From Mercurialis annua (Eukaryota; Streptophyta; Magnoliopsida; Malpighiales; Euphorbiaceae): a stretch of DNA of 64,000 nucleotides. Where the stretch lies: contig NC_065570.1 in NCBI RefSeq assembly GCF_937616625.2, forward strand, positions 12,348,001 through 12,412,000. The letters run 5' to 3'. Position numbers and translations under genes: made by a program. Positions 35,362-47,600 of the stretch are shown here, piece after piece; position 1 is the stretch's first letter, and each line of letters starts with the position of its first letter. The notes below the pieces were generated by a model. That model was not told the DNA's origin, searched no databases, and saw nothing but the letters and a program-made list of their open reading frames with translations.

Positions 35362-35391
<30 letters not shown>
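35187..35391 (+). mobile_element. tRNA-derived SINE with long A tail
   Basis: A box TAGCCTGAATGGTTAAGG at 35201 and B box GGTTCGAACCACGCC near 35248 are tRNA-Leu/Ser-like pol III promoter elements. A short unrelated body follows, then an A tail interrupted by two T (about 35319-35391). An 11-bp duplication AATGTACAGGT flanks it (35176-35186 and 35392-35402). It is not a functional tRNA, because the cloverleaf is incomplete and a tail follows. Confidence 0.88.
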
Positions 35392-35395
<4 letters not shown>

Positions 35396-35402
35396 TACAG
35401 GT

Positions 35403-36638
35403 GTTACCGTTTCTAAAGTTATGATTACACTTGTCGGCTATTAACTTTTGCACACATACAAGAAGACAAAGTGTTATCGGTTTTTGATATTATATCAAAT
35501 TTTTAAGTAAAAAAATTAATAAATTAATAAATTTATTTATATTTATCAAAATAATTATTTATTTTTGAATATATAATTTTTTATATGTAAACATTTATCT
35601 TATACACTAAAGCACTGATCATTTTTATTTTTTATTTTTTTATTTAATATGTTATTACTCTATCCGGTCCCGCCTCAATTCATCCTATTTCACCAGTATA
35701 ATATTTTTTGCTTGCCTTTGACTCAAAAACTAAAAAAATAATTGATATTTTTTAATTTATAAACATTTTTACTAAATTATCCCTCTCTCGAAATTTGTTA
35801 ATATTTATGACGATTATTTTTATTTGTACAATTATGTTCTTTTAATAAATTAATTAGGGACAAATTTGGAAAAATAGCAATCATTACTCTTTTGAAATGC
35901 TAAAGTGATAAATATTATGAACTAAAAAATATTCTCAGGAAGTATTATTTTATCAAATCACTATATATTATCACTTTTCATCTAATTTTACACTTATCAA
36001 TAATATAGTGTATTTATCTTTCTTTTTATTTATTTTTAAATATAATCTATTTTAAAAAATTAAAAACATAAATAATAATTTTAAAATGTGTATTGCTTAT
36101 TTATATTAATATATGTGGAATGAGTACATTATTTTTGAATTTAATAGGAAAATAATTTTTTCTAACATAATTTTTATCTTTTAATTTGTTGTTCGTTGGT
36201 TGCTCTTTGGTAATTTTTCAGTTGCTTATGTCGCTTTTTCATAAATTATCATAGTCACATTCCTATATATATTTTACATAAAAAATGATGAACATCATTT
36301 TAAAGTGTGAGCACAAAATATTTTTATATCCCTTTATAACTCTACTTCTTTATTTTTTTTTAAAATTAATAGATAAATTATATTATATTTTAATTAAATA
36401 TATTAATTATTACATATTGTTGCAATTAGAGATGTCAAGAATAACACCTAACTCTTCTTACATATTAATACTGACAATTTTATTTAGCATTGTTTTTTTT
36501 ATATATTTAATATAAATGCGTTGTAGGATAATAATTAAGAAAAGTTAGTGCAAATGTGACTTTGTAATTATTCACCTCATTTAATTAAGTTTAGATGCAA
36601 AGAAGGTACAAGAATTATTTATCATACAAATAAATTTA
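35403..36638. other. AT-rich stretch with a possible Stowaway-like MITE
   Basis: No gene. About 35651-35944 begins TACTCTATCCGGTCCCGCC and ends TTCTCAGGAAGTATTA, a weak inverted pair typical of Stowaway-like MITEs. The 76-residue frame at 36285 is a hydrophobic AT-rich chance ORF. Confidence 0.4.
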
Positions 36639-37005
36639 GGGTTAATTCTATATAAAATTATCATCTTTACATGTTTTTTCATTTTAATCACGTACTTTTA
36701 TAAATGTCAAATAAAATCAACATCTTTCATTTTTTTGCAAATCTATCACGTATGAAAATTCCGTGTATATTGACTCGATAACCGGAATCAACAAGAAAAG
36801 AGTAAGAGAAATGTATTTTGTATGTTAATAGGGCATTAGTCAGATTAAAACATTTATTTGGAAGAAAAAAGACATCAAATTTTACTCATTGATGATAGAT
36901 TTGCAAAAAAAAATTGGAAGGTGGTGATTTTATTTGACACTTTTTAAAGGACGTGATTAAAACGAAAAAAGGTGTAAAGGTGGTGATTTTATATGAAATT
37001 AATCC
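36639..37005. mobile_element. Long-TIR MITE (Mutator-type), 367 bp
   Basis: Starts GGGTTAATTC, ends AAATTAATCC; TIRs of about 120 bp make up most of the element. Perfect 9-bp duplication ATAAATTTA (36630-36638 and 37006-37014). Same family type as the MITE at 33070. Confidence 0.9.
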
Positions 37006-37014
37006 ATAAATTTA

Positions 37015-38240
37015 TAATGTTAATTGTTAATAGCAACTAATAAAATAAAGGAAATAATATATTATACAATAGGGACCCAAATGAGCAACCAACAAGCACC
37101 AAAACAGCAACTGGCGAGCAATTAATAAGCAACAAAACAACAATCAACAAGCAACACAATTACAATCGTTTAACAATGTTATTTTTATTTACCAATGTTT
37201 TTATGTTATAAAAAGTGTCTTCATATGAAAATATATTTCATTTTTGAAATGATGAATAAACATATAATTAATCAAAGATGAAACAAATTAAAAATATTAA
37301 ATTAAAAAGCTAAACTTAAAATGACAAATATATGAATAAAAAAAGGTGTTTAAATTAAAAACATTAAAAGTGAAATTAATAGGTTTGGCTATAGTAGACA
37401 AATATCTAAATTAAAAAATTAAAAAAATAAGTGTTAAGTTTTTGAACACAAGTATTTAAAATTAGAAACAAGTGTTTAAATAAAAATAAAAAATATGTGT
37501 ACAATAATAAAATACAATTACAAACATTAATCATGTAATAATGTATTTAATTTAGACTTGTTAAGAACAAATTCATTTTAATATTTATCATGTTAATAAA
37601 AATAAATAAATAAGAAGATAAATAATGAAATTAAAAATAAGAATCAAATAAAAAAAATTAAATAAAAAACAAAATTTACTAATAAGTTAAAGTATAATAT
37701 ATTTATAAAAAAAAGTAATATAGCAAAATAAAAATATGGAATCAGGATTATCAGAGAAATAAGGAAGAAAAGGGGATTAGAACCATATCACAAAAAAGCG
37801 TAATTTTGAAAATAATTTTGAAAAAGTACGCACGCTTGTCTACTTAGGTTTAATGAGAGTATGTTTACAAAGACCAACAAAAAAAGAGGTAATGCGCGCA
37901 ATTTCCTCTATTTTTAATATGTGATGTATTTATAAAAACAAATGGGCTATTTGGGTGATTTGTATGCTTAGCCCTTTTGATTAATGGGAGTTGAGACTGC
38001 TAATTTAATTTGGGGGTTTGGCTGTGCACATTAAGTTTCTTTTGGTTGTTTGCCACTTATAATGATCTCAAAGTTATAATGATCCTTAGTGTTTAGTTAA
38101 TTTTATTCTTTTAAATACTTTTATAACTGAGTTAATATGGCTGTTATGATGTGTGTTGTGATCCTATTTTCTTGTATATTATGTAATAAATAAACACTCA
38201 AGACTGTGGCACGTTGCGCCGGTATAACGAAAAAGTTTCA
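37015..38240. other. AT-rich non-coding stretch
   Basis: Contains A-rich text with AGCAACCAACAAGCA-type short repeats at 37080-37165. No gene recognised. Confidence 0.4.
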
Positions 38241-38254
38241 CTACAGAATACAAT

Positions 38255-38554
38255 AAAATTTACCGTCCTGTTGAATAAAATTAACATACTGAAAGAAGAA
38301 GTTGGTGAAATGACGAATACAATTAGGCGTTTTGAAGCTGCACGAGATAAAGCAGTCATTGCCTTGAGTTACTAGATGAGAATGATAGGCTTTTGAAAGA
38401 GAATCAGAAACTCCAAGCTAATTCAAATGGATCTCAAACTTGTTCCAGGTTCACTAAGAAAGCTCTTATGATTTTATTGTGTATTTTTATTCTGTTTGTT
38501 TATGTAATATCATCACAAAGGAGCAGAAATGAGCTGCTTTTATTACCTTAGTAT
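38255..38554 (+). pseudogene. Relic of a coiled-coil / C-terminal transmembrane protein
   Basis: The plus strand encodes a heptad-like segment (INILKEEVGEMTNTIRRFEA). After a 1-base slip near 38373 it continues with LDENDRLLKENQKLQ, then a C-terminal membrane stretch (ALMILLCIFILFVYVI) and a stop at about 38552. This coil-plus-tail-anchor end is what plant GRF-type zinc-finger small proteins have; the zinc finger itself is not present. Truncated and frameshifted, so a relic. The link to GRF proteins is inference. Confidence 0.45.
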
Positions 38555-39416
38555 GAAAGCTCTGGATTGTATTTTATGTGTTGTAGGTTTTGAAGTAGTG
38601 GAGATACTGGACACGGCGAATTTAAGATTATGGCAGATGGTGTCGTCATTCAGCAATGTGATGTTGTATATTTTTGTAGTGCAGTCGGTTATTTTAGTCT
38701 AGTTAGTATGGTATCAAGTAGGTTTTTGAATATAACCGGCTGTCGTTGTATTAGGATTGATGTATATTTATGCAATGAGGCAATGACTTCAAACTCTATC
38801 GTTTGTAATGTTATTGACAATTAACTACCTGATGAATTAATCGAAGTTATATTTTGGATGTTAGATATTTCAGTCTTTATTCCCAAAATACTTGCCAAAA
38901 ATTAATGGAACATGCATATACCTATTTAGCTAGAACAACTACTGGAAAATGAGTGGAATGGATTGTGCATACAATTGGTCAAATTATATTTTATTGATTT
39001 GTTGAATTACATTTAGTTATTCCCAAATTCAGAACTTATTAGCAGCCAAAGAAATATGGTTTTTGATTCACTATAATTAAACATTATTTAGCAAAATAAA
39101 TTTTTAATATCAAAATAAAATCAATAAACATAAAAATTAGTAAATATTAAGCAAGGTTTTGTACAAAAACCTTTGCTATATCTATAGCCTTTTAAAGCTA
39201 ACAAAAGCATGGTGTACAATAACACATAAGCTGTAACCAAAGCTTTACATTAAACTAAATCTCAAAAAAGCAAGGTTTTATGTTATGACTAACAGTGATG
39301 TACACTGACATCGACATTAAAAATTTACATTAACCGATCTCCAAAAAAAATAAGGTTTTTACTTCACCTACGCTATTTATGCTCAAAATATACAAAATAG
39401 TAGCTCTTGCAAACTC

Positions 39417-40428
39417 CTATGCTTTCTTCTTGCCTTTTTTGATTGGAAGTAGCTCTTGAGCTTCAGGTTCGCGCTTGAACTCAATGAACACGTTGACAAA
39501 TCTGAACTTGTATCCCTCATTGAACAACTTCCTAATGCCTCTATCATCCTTCACCATCGTTAACTGTTCGGCTTATAGTACCCGATTCTACCAACATTTG
39601 GGTATCCCATATCTCTAAGCGTTTTGCCAATTTTCTCAAATGTCAGATTTTCATCTATATACCAGTAACCTTTTAGAATCTTCCCTTCCATCACAGTTAT
39701 AGGACCTGTGTCACTGAAACTCCACATCAACATAGACCTGACACAGTCGCCTGCCAACATAAAATTCTAACCTCAAGTATGAAAAAATAGATCAAGGGAA
39801 AAAGGACACTAATAACATATCTATAGCTTTCAACAACTGAATATAAAAACCATGTATTATATGAACTTGATTAATCAATTAACACAAAACATGACCAAAC
39901 AAACAAGGTGCTACATGCTTGCAATTGTTACGAGCTGGAAATATAAACCAACCCCAAAAGCCAACTAAATTCAGATTCAATAAGAATCAAGATCCTTATT
40001 TCATGTAAAGATTGAAAAATGACAAATAAAATAGACTGAAAATTGAAATCCTAAGCAGCATTAATAAATACATAGCACTAACCTGCAATTATCATTTTGC
40101 AAAAATTTAGAGCCCTAAACTAACAAAGCCCCAAACATTTATTAAGAACCCTAAAAAATCAAACCTGCAACTGTCATTTTCAATATAAGAACCCTAAATT
40201 ATCAAAGACCTAAAATAATTAATTCAACCCTAAATTACAAAATATTATTAAGAACCCTAAAAAATCGAACTCGCAACTGTCATTTTCAAAAAATGATTAA
40301 TTCAAAACCCTAAAATTATCACCTTCGAAATCTGGAAAAACATAGAAGCTGCAGTCTTACCTATAACCTTTCGGAAAAATGGGAGGCGCCAACCATGACC
40401 TCGTACATTTTCCTTTTCCTTTATCCAT
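39417..40428 (-). pseudogene. PB1-like-domain gene relic, two exons, frameshifted
   Basis: Exon 1 (40428-40361) encodes MDKGKGKCTRSWLAPPIFPK and ends at a GTAAGA donor; exon 2 starts after a TTGGCAG acceptor at 39750. Exon 2 carries VYVDVEF, then GYWYIDENLTFEKIGKTLRD and MGYPNVGRIGYYKP, then MVKDDRGIRKLFNEGYKFRF and VNVFIEFKREPE, ending in a lysine-rich tail (IKKGKKKA). The alternation of strands with DxxxLTFxxIxxxLxxMGY and YVxVEH-like ends fits the PB1-like domain found next to plant MULE transposases. One-base slips near 39716 and 39570 break the frame. It points toward the plus-strand relic at 38255. Confidence 0.5.
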
Positions 40429-40841
40429 TCTCGATAGTGACTTCAACAACCAGATTGCTTCATCTTCGATTATTTCAATGAACGAACGACCCACCAAAGG
40501 AAAGATTGAACGAAAACGAAGAGTCTTTTAGGATTTCATAGAAGAACAACGAATAGGCTATGGCTTCAGGGTGAAACGGGATCTGGAGAGTTCATTTTTT
40601 GGGTAATTGAACAAAACGCACCGTTTTGTGTAACCAGCCTAACCCAACCGTACGTAGTTGGTCCAGTTCAGCGAGGGCAACATGGTAATTGCAGAGAATA
40701 TGCTGACATGTCTTTCGCGGTGGCAAAAATCGCGTCCCTTTTTATTTAGGGCACAACTGGAAAAAAAAGGTTAATAATTAGAGTATATTTGGTGGTTTTA
40801 CAAGGTGAGAGTGCAATTGAATTTGGGTCAAGGATGGGTGA
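40429..40841. other. Promoter-side spacer between PB1-like relic and the MULE
   Basis: No ORF of note. Contains CCGTTTTGTG and GTCCCTTTTTATTTAGGG text; probably 5' flank of the minus-strand relic. Confidence 0.3.
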
Positions 40842-40990
40842 TTTCTCAAAGGGTGTTACTATTCGCCGCCCCGTTTTACTTAACACCGCACAGGCCAACG
40901 ACGTTTCTGCCCCTCTAGCAAAATTTCAAAAAAAAAATTCTCTCAACTCATTCGAACACACTCGAACAAATACGTAAAAAGTCGAGTAAA

Positions 40991-43900
40991 ATGACGGATA
41001 ACGAGTATAATTCGTCGGGAAACGAGTATCGACGTTCGGCGGCTTTTCCGAGGTAAAAAATAGTTTTTTTAAATTTTTATTTAAATTTTTTTAAGGGGGA
41101 CGATTGCGTATCACGTCCTCTCCGGGGGACGCCGGAGTCCGGCGTCCTCTCCTCCGGAGGGGACGATTGCGTTTCACGTCCTCTCCGGAGGAGGGGACGC
41201 CGGAGTCCGGCGTCCTCTCCTCCGGAGAGGACGTGAAACCCAACGTCCATTCCGGAGGAGTGGGCGCCAATTTTCGGCGTCCCCTCCTCTAGAGAGGACG
41301 CTGAACTCCGGCGTCCCCCTTTTCCGGCCGCGACCGAAACGTCGCGGCCGGAAATTAATTTTTAAAAAAAAAAACGTTAAAATGATTTTTTTTAATAATT
41401 ACAGTGATTTTTTATTGCATATTATTACAATTTTTTATTACATATTATTACGATTTGTTAAACGTAATTATTTATGTTTTGCAGGTTCATTTAGAAGATT
41501 ATGGCGGTGACGGAATTGATTACAGCGATTGGTTTAAGTCAGACCATGGGTTTGATACTGATGTTGAAGCAATTACTTGGGCTAAGAGTACTGCTATAAG
41601 GATTGGATTTGAATTACTCATTTCGTCACATAAGAACGAGGGGAAAAAAAGCTTCTACGATGTGCTCGGGGTCAGCGTTACAGAGGTTCATTCACAGATT
41701 CTGATTCATTCGTACGGAAAAATACGAAGACAAAAGCGTGTCAGTGCAGATTTAAAATTATTGTCAAATTAGGAAAGACTGCATGGTTTATACTTACAGA
41801 TCCTGGTATTTCGAATACACACAACCATGCTTTAGCTGTGTATCCTGAAGGATACCGTCAAATGAGTGGGCTGAGTGGCGAGGCGAAAGAAATTGTGCGA
41901 GATATGAGTGCGGCACAAGCGAAGCCGTGTTCTATTATGGCAGCTTTAAAAGAAAAAGTACCATCTGACAACCCTACAATAAGGCAAGTGTACAACTATA
42001 GAGAGAATTTGAGAAAGTCTAGCTTTGAGGATAGAGATGTGGTTGCGCAATTTTATCACATGGCTCAGCAAAATGATTATGTACACTGGACTCTTGCTGA
42101 GGAGGATACAGGTGTGGTGACCCATATTTTCATGGCTCATCCTGATTCAGTGAGACTACTTCGTACGTACTATTGGATCATCGGCATGGACTCCACGTAC
42201 AAGACGAACAAGTACAAGCTGCCTTTTTTTGAGATTATTGGAATGACTCCTTGCAACAAGAACTTCATAATTGCATATGCAATTATGAAGGATGAGACTG
42301 AAGGGAGCTACAGATGGGTATTGGAGAGACTGAGGTATTTGATTATAATTATGTTATTTAATATTTTAATGATATTCAAATTCAAATTACTTATTAAATC
42401 ATCGGGCAATTATGCAGGTGCTTGATTGGGGAACATATTCATCCGAGCGCTATTCTTATTGATCGACAATTGGGGCTTATCAGACCAGTGTCAGAGGTTT
42501 TCCCACGTTCTTCTCATCTACTATGTACGTGGCACATAAATAAGGATGTAGAAGATAGAGTGTACAGAATCAGTGGGAAAAACCAAGAATTTGCTGAAAT
42601 TTTCAAGAATAGTACCTCGAAGAAAATTATCAAAGCGCCAACTTTTGATCAATATAACATAGTTGTGGAACACTTCAGAGATCGGTTTAAAGGTTTTCCA
42701 GGATTGATACAGTACATTGAGGGGACTTGGCTGGGACACAGAGAGAAGTTTGTATCTTGCTGGACGGACTTAGTCCTACATTTTGGAAACACCACCACAT
42801 GTAGAGTCGAGAGCGCACATGCTCAGCTTAAGCAGTGGCTCAACTCTTGTATTGGTGCTCTGGCCACAGTCTGGACGAAGGTCGACAAAGTTATACAGTC
42901 GCAGCTGACAGATATCCAGTAATATTCTTGTCGAGTAATATTAGTACTTATATAAATTATGTTGTCATTATTAATAATATAAATGTTTTGCATATTTGCA
43001 GCAAAACACTTGAGGACTCCAGACGGACTATTGGCGTCCATCGACGCGGTTTTCCATTTGATAAGCTCTCATGCAGAGTGTCGCATTACTGTCTGGATTT
43101 AATATCGAAAGAACTAAGGCGTATGCGAGAATTGAGTACCGATGTCTATGATCATTGTGGTTGTGTGGTTAGATCAACACATCAGATCCCTTGTGCATGT
43201 GAGCTGCGAGCGGTGGTCGATTCAGGTATCACGCACCACTTTTATTGAATACTAATATTAAAAATAATAATATTGTTATTGAAAGCTAATATGTGTTATT
43301 TGCAGGTAACCCGATCAGCCTTGACAGTATTCACCCGTTTTGGACGAGACTTGTTATTCTCGGCGATGGGTTGGACACATCTGCGCAAGCCGATTTTGCT
43401 GGTTTTCAGTCTGAGGAACATCAGTATTTTCACGAGGTCGCCGAGGAGGTCATAACTAAGGATCCTTCAGTGTTGCGTGATATTTCTCGTATTGTTCGAG
43501 AGCGACTTCACCCCAAAGACTTAGGCTACATGGAACCAGAAGTGAAAACAAATGTCAGAGGTCGATCAAAGGGGAGCAAATCAACGAAGCGGGATCCAAG
43601 TCGTCATAAATACAAGGACCGTGTACGTGGTCGTCCTAAATCTTCCCAAAGTCAGAAAAATCGTGCATCCGCGTCAGGTAAATTATCATCCACTAATATT
43701 CATTATGTACGTTTACTCTAGTAGTATCCTTGTTATTTATAATAATATTGTTTTTATTTCCCGCAGCTGGTTTGCAAAATACGGAGGTTATTCCAGGATT
43801 CCTTTTACCATTCGTTGACGAGCTTGTGGACGTGCGTGGAGACGGAAACTGTGGATTTCACGTGGTGGCAGACTACATCTATGGTGACGAGGAGATGTGG

Positions 43901-44434
43901 GGAATGACTAGAATGAACATTGCAAACGGACTCTCCGCCCACCCTTATCGATACGAGGGTATTTGCATTGATGGGTTGCAAGCGGCCATTACACGTATTA
44001 GTTGGGAAGGGGGAGAGTGTGGCCCTCGCTACTGGATGCAGGTATTTAATTGAATTATATAAACTTATCACGAAGTTATTATATTTTTCTAAAAAATGAT
44101 ATTTATATTCTGACTTATTAAATGGATGCAGGTATTGGATGACTTGTTCCCTATTGCCACTATCTTCAATGCAGCTGTTATTTACATACAAGGCGGGACG
44201 CTAAAATAGACGCGGTTCTCTTCCTTTACTGTTCTGCCTTTGCATTCCTCTGAGGTTCACTCACGACCATCGAAGGAGATAGTGATATTGTATATTAGTG
44301 GACGCACTCACTTTGTTAGGTTGAATTTACAGGATAATTTCCCTGTCCCACCAATTCCCACCTTGTGGTTCCAGCACAGGGACCATACTGTTCATTCTTG
44401 GCATACTTTATATGCTAATAGGAGAGAGCAATAG
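40991..44434 (+). pseudogene. MULE transposase with FAR1-like, SWIM and OTU domains
   Basis: Exons inferred from GT-AG sites: 40991-41052 (start, uncertain), 41485-42334, 42418-42918, 43002-43225, 43306-43677, 43767-44041, 44132-44434. FAR1-like domain: ITWAKSTAIRIGFEL ... ACQCRFKI ... NTHNHAL. MULE transposase core: GMDSTYKTNKYKLPFFEIIG (first Asp), ILIDRQLGLI (second Asp), LLCTWHINKDV (C-x2-H), CRVESAHAQLKQWL (Glu). SWIM-type zinc site: CGCVVRSTHQIPCACEL. A basic linker (RGRSKGSKSTKR) follows. The OTU-like cysteine protease has VRGDGNCGFHVVADYI (D and C) and GRTHFVRL (His). Lesions: one missing A in the A-run at 41643-41649 shifts the frame, and a TAG at 44207 interrupts the OTU domain. Exon 1 does not join exon 2 in phase. 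Confidence 0.85.
41096..41352. repeat. GC-rich hairpin array, left subterminal region of the MULE
   Basis: Repeats of GGAC(G/C)-type words built around CTCCTCCGGAGGGGACG and GACGCCGGAGTCCGGCGTC. Many are self-complementary, giving stacked hairpins, and it ends in CCGGCCGCGACCGAAACGTC. Extremely CpG-rich against the AT-rich surroundings. It lies in the intron after the putative exon 1, so plus-strand ORFs in it are by-products. Confidence 0.9.
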
Positions 44435-44699
44435 GATAGTTTGATAGGTATGACAGATTGAGTTGATTGTAAAATGTTTATTCGGTAATTATGCTGACTG
44501 TGTGTTTTATTATTATACGTGTAATATTTTTGAAACCCACAACATATCTAACAAATTAAAATGTTCATGAAATTGCATAAAAATAGAAACGTACATAATA
44601 TTTAATAAATTCTCTAGAAACTCGCGTCTAAAAAAAACAAGTTCATAATCAGAAAAAAAAGTACTAATAATATAAACATACAACATATACTAACAGCAC
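44435..44699. terminator. Shared 3' region of the two convergent MULE genes
   Basis: AT-rich spacer between the two stop codons. Minus-strand TATTAAATATT and plus-strand TGTAAAATG-like motifs may serve for polyadenylation; nothing sharper can be said. Confidence 0.35.
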
Positions 44700-47600
44700 T
44701 CAGTCAGCACTACGCCAGGCGGCAATGACTCTCTCCAAAGTAGTGTTGGCCTCCTCCGTCTCAGTCTCCAACTCCGGAATGCCGTCAAATTCGCAGTGCT
44801 GTCTATGTTGGGCGGTAATCGTGCTGACTTTTCCGATGAAATGCTCGAACTCGGTGGTCACCAGCGTCATCCACTGTAATATCATAAATAGACAAGTTAA
44901 TTCAATATGTTAAATATATGTAATATTCACTAAATTATAAAATGAAAACTTACATAATCGTTGTTGCTGCGGGGAGGATGTGTTCGTGGAAGATCTCTGC
45001 CAGGAAGGACACGGGAATGCGAATGCCGCTCGAACCAGTCCAGGTACGCTTGATGCCATCCTCCAGCAATAACATGGGCTTCCTCAAATCCCATTAACGC
45101 CAGCTTGTACATGGTCGGAAAAGCGTTCCACATGTCAACCGCAATCGTCACACTCATGTCCACAGAGTACTTGAGTGACTTCCAGGACCTAACAGCCCTT
45201 ATTGGCCGACAAATTGGTAGAGGTACAGTCTGCACATAACCCAGCTGTCGCAGCACCCTAGAAGGCATGTATGGCTCGAAAATGTCCCGGTACGCTATCC
45301 ACCCATAATATGCAGTGTGCTTTACGCTGGCAGCAGGCTCGCCGCCAAAAGGGAGCCATGTGATCTGTTATCACAAGACCAAAATTAAAATATAGCGATC
45401 GTAATAAAATCAAATTTAACTAATAAATTAACAAATTTACATACCTCCTCAGCAGTCAGCAGGTCCAAACGAGCTCGCAAGGACCGAAGTCGGGTGGCTG
45501 AACACTCTGACGCAGTAGCACTCCAGCTAGAAGCTCGAGGATGATAAGACTCAATCAACAGCCGCTCTCGCTGGGGCCGAAAGCATGGAAAGTACTCATA
45601 AATCCATGTCTGCAGCAGTGTCAGACACCCAGTCAAACCCGAGCAGTCTCCTCTTGATGAGATTCCAAGCTGCCGATAGAGATAAGCAAGTGTAGCTGAG
45701 CCCCAGGAAACTGTACTCGTATCTGTGACTCCATCCCGCACCTTCCATATGGTTGCAGGTCTAATCCGATGGCCACTCTTGTCAGTGAATAAAGTGCAAC
45801 CTAACGTCAACCAGATCCAGGCTATCGCCTCCACCTCTGCAGTACGGCCATGCCTACATAAGCTGATGATCGACTCAATCAGCACACCTCCCTGGGCAAA
45901 ATGCTTGGTCGTCTTACTCACCAGATCCTCTGGTGAAATACCTAAAATCTGTACGCAGTAAGCCATCAGCTGAGCCTTATTCGGCTGACCTGAAAACATA
46001 ATTTTGCAATTTAAATTAATATCACGCAATAGGTACATTAAATTTCTAGAAACAATTGGGCAGCACTTCCCCTAAAAATGAGCATCACCCATTTTCCAGG
46101 GAAGTCCTGCAAAGAAATTACAATTCACAAACCAAAACACAATCCACATTAAACAACTAATTTGTCTAAATATTTTATTAAATAACCTAAAACAATTAAC
46201 TTATCCTAAATAACATTAAATTTACCTAAAATAATAATGAGACCTAATTAAACAATTATTAAACCTAATAAAATACAAAATCTCAAATTAAATATTTTAA
46301 TAATAAATTTTAATTTTAACGCAAAATTTAAATGTGAAAAATATAATAGAATATTGCACCTGAAACCATAACTCCACCAACTGGAATGCGAAGAATATGC
46401 CACACGTACGTCATGTAATGTGATGATCATCTCCCCGAATGGCATGTGAAAAGAGTTTGTATCTGGCTGCCATCGCTCCACAAATGCAGAAAGGAGCGGG
46501 ATATCCAGATGATCAAACATGATAAACGGGAGATGTGATAACTCACTCCCTTCTATCAGCACCTTAACCTCCTCTGAGGCCGTCTCATACCACTGTCTCA
46601 GCTTCCGAAGAGCTCCATGTCTAGTCTGACACTTCAGCACGCCTCTGTCCACCCCATCCCATAGCCGAGAAGCGACATGTCCGAGAAAACTAGAAATAAC
46701 AGTGTCATCCTCGGGTCCACCAGGTACTGGACCAGTAACGGTCCACACGTCAACCACTTCGGGTCGTCTGTTCGACCCTGAAAGTAACATTAAACATAAT
46801 TAAATTACATTTAATTTTTTTAACAACATTATTAAATTAATCAAAATCATTTAATTATATTTACCTGATGACGAGTCGCCAACGAACCGACCACCTGCAC
46901 CCTTCTTCCGTTTAGAAATGTAAATTTTTTCACTTGGCTCGTCCTCTGAGCTCTCAAAATCATCAGACTCTCTAAGATCATCAAGAGACATGTGTCTGTT
47001 ATCGGAGAAGTATGCGTCGGTTGCGTCGATTGTTTCTTCCGTCGAGCTGAGGCAGAAACTTTACGCGTAGTAACGTGACGGGCTCCCGGCCCCCCTAATT
47101 CTGGGGCCAAAAACGACTTCCCCCTACTCTATCCGCCCTGCAATTATAAAAATTTAAATATAAATTATAGAAATAATATATAATATATATCAAATCGAAT
47201 AAATTTCTAAAATTATTTAACTTATTTTAAATAATTATTTATTTTATAACTTTTTTTAAAATAAAAATAATTATTAATTTTATATTTTTTTTTTAAAAAT
47301 ATATAATTTCCGGCTGCGACTTTTCAGTCGCAGCCGGAAAAGCTGTCGTCCGGCGTCCCTTCCGGAGGAGGGGACGCCGGACTTGTTCGTCCCCTCCGGA
47401 AGAGGGGACGAACGGCGTCCCCTCCGGAAGAAGGGATGAACGGTGTCCCCTCCGAAAGAGGGGACGTGGATTTCCCACGTCCCTCTGCCGGAGGGGACGC
47501 CGCACGTTCCCTCCGAAAGGGGGAACGTGGGAAATCCACGTTCCCTCTTCCGGAGGGAACGTGCGATTTCACGTCCCCTCCGGAATAGGGGACGCCGTTT

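Noticed and set aside
35268..35453. Minus-strand Phe-rich ORF
   Set aside because: It is the complement of the SINE poly(A) tail.
41104..41292. Small ORFs in the GC-rich arrays (also 47280-47639)
   Set aside because: Produced by palindromic GC repeats; similar peptides arise on both strands and none joins the spliced genes.
42521..43041. Minus-strand ORFs within the MULE transposase
   Set aside because: Antisense shadows of exons that carry the conserved transposase motifs.
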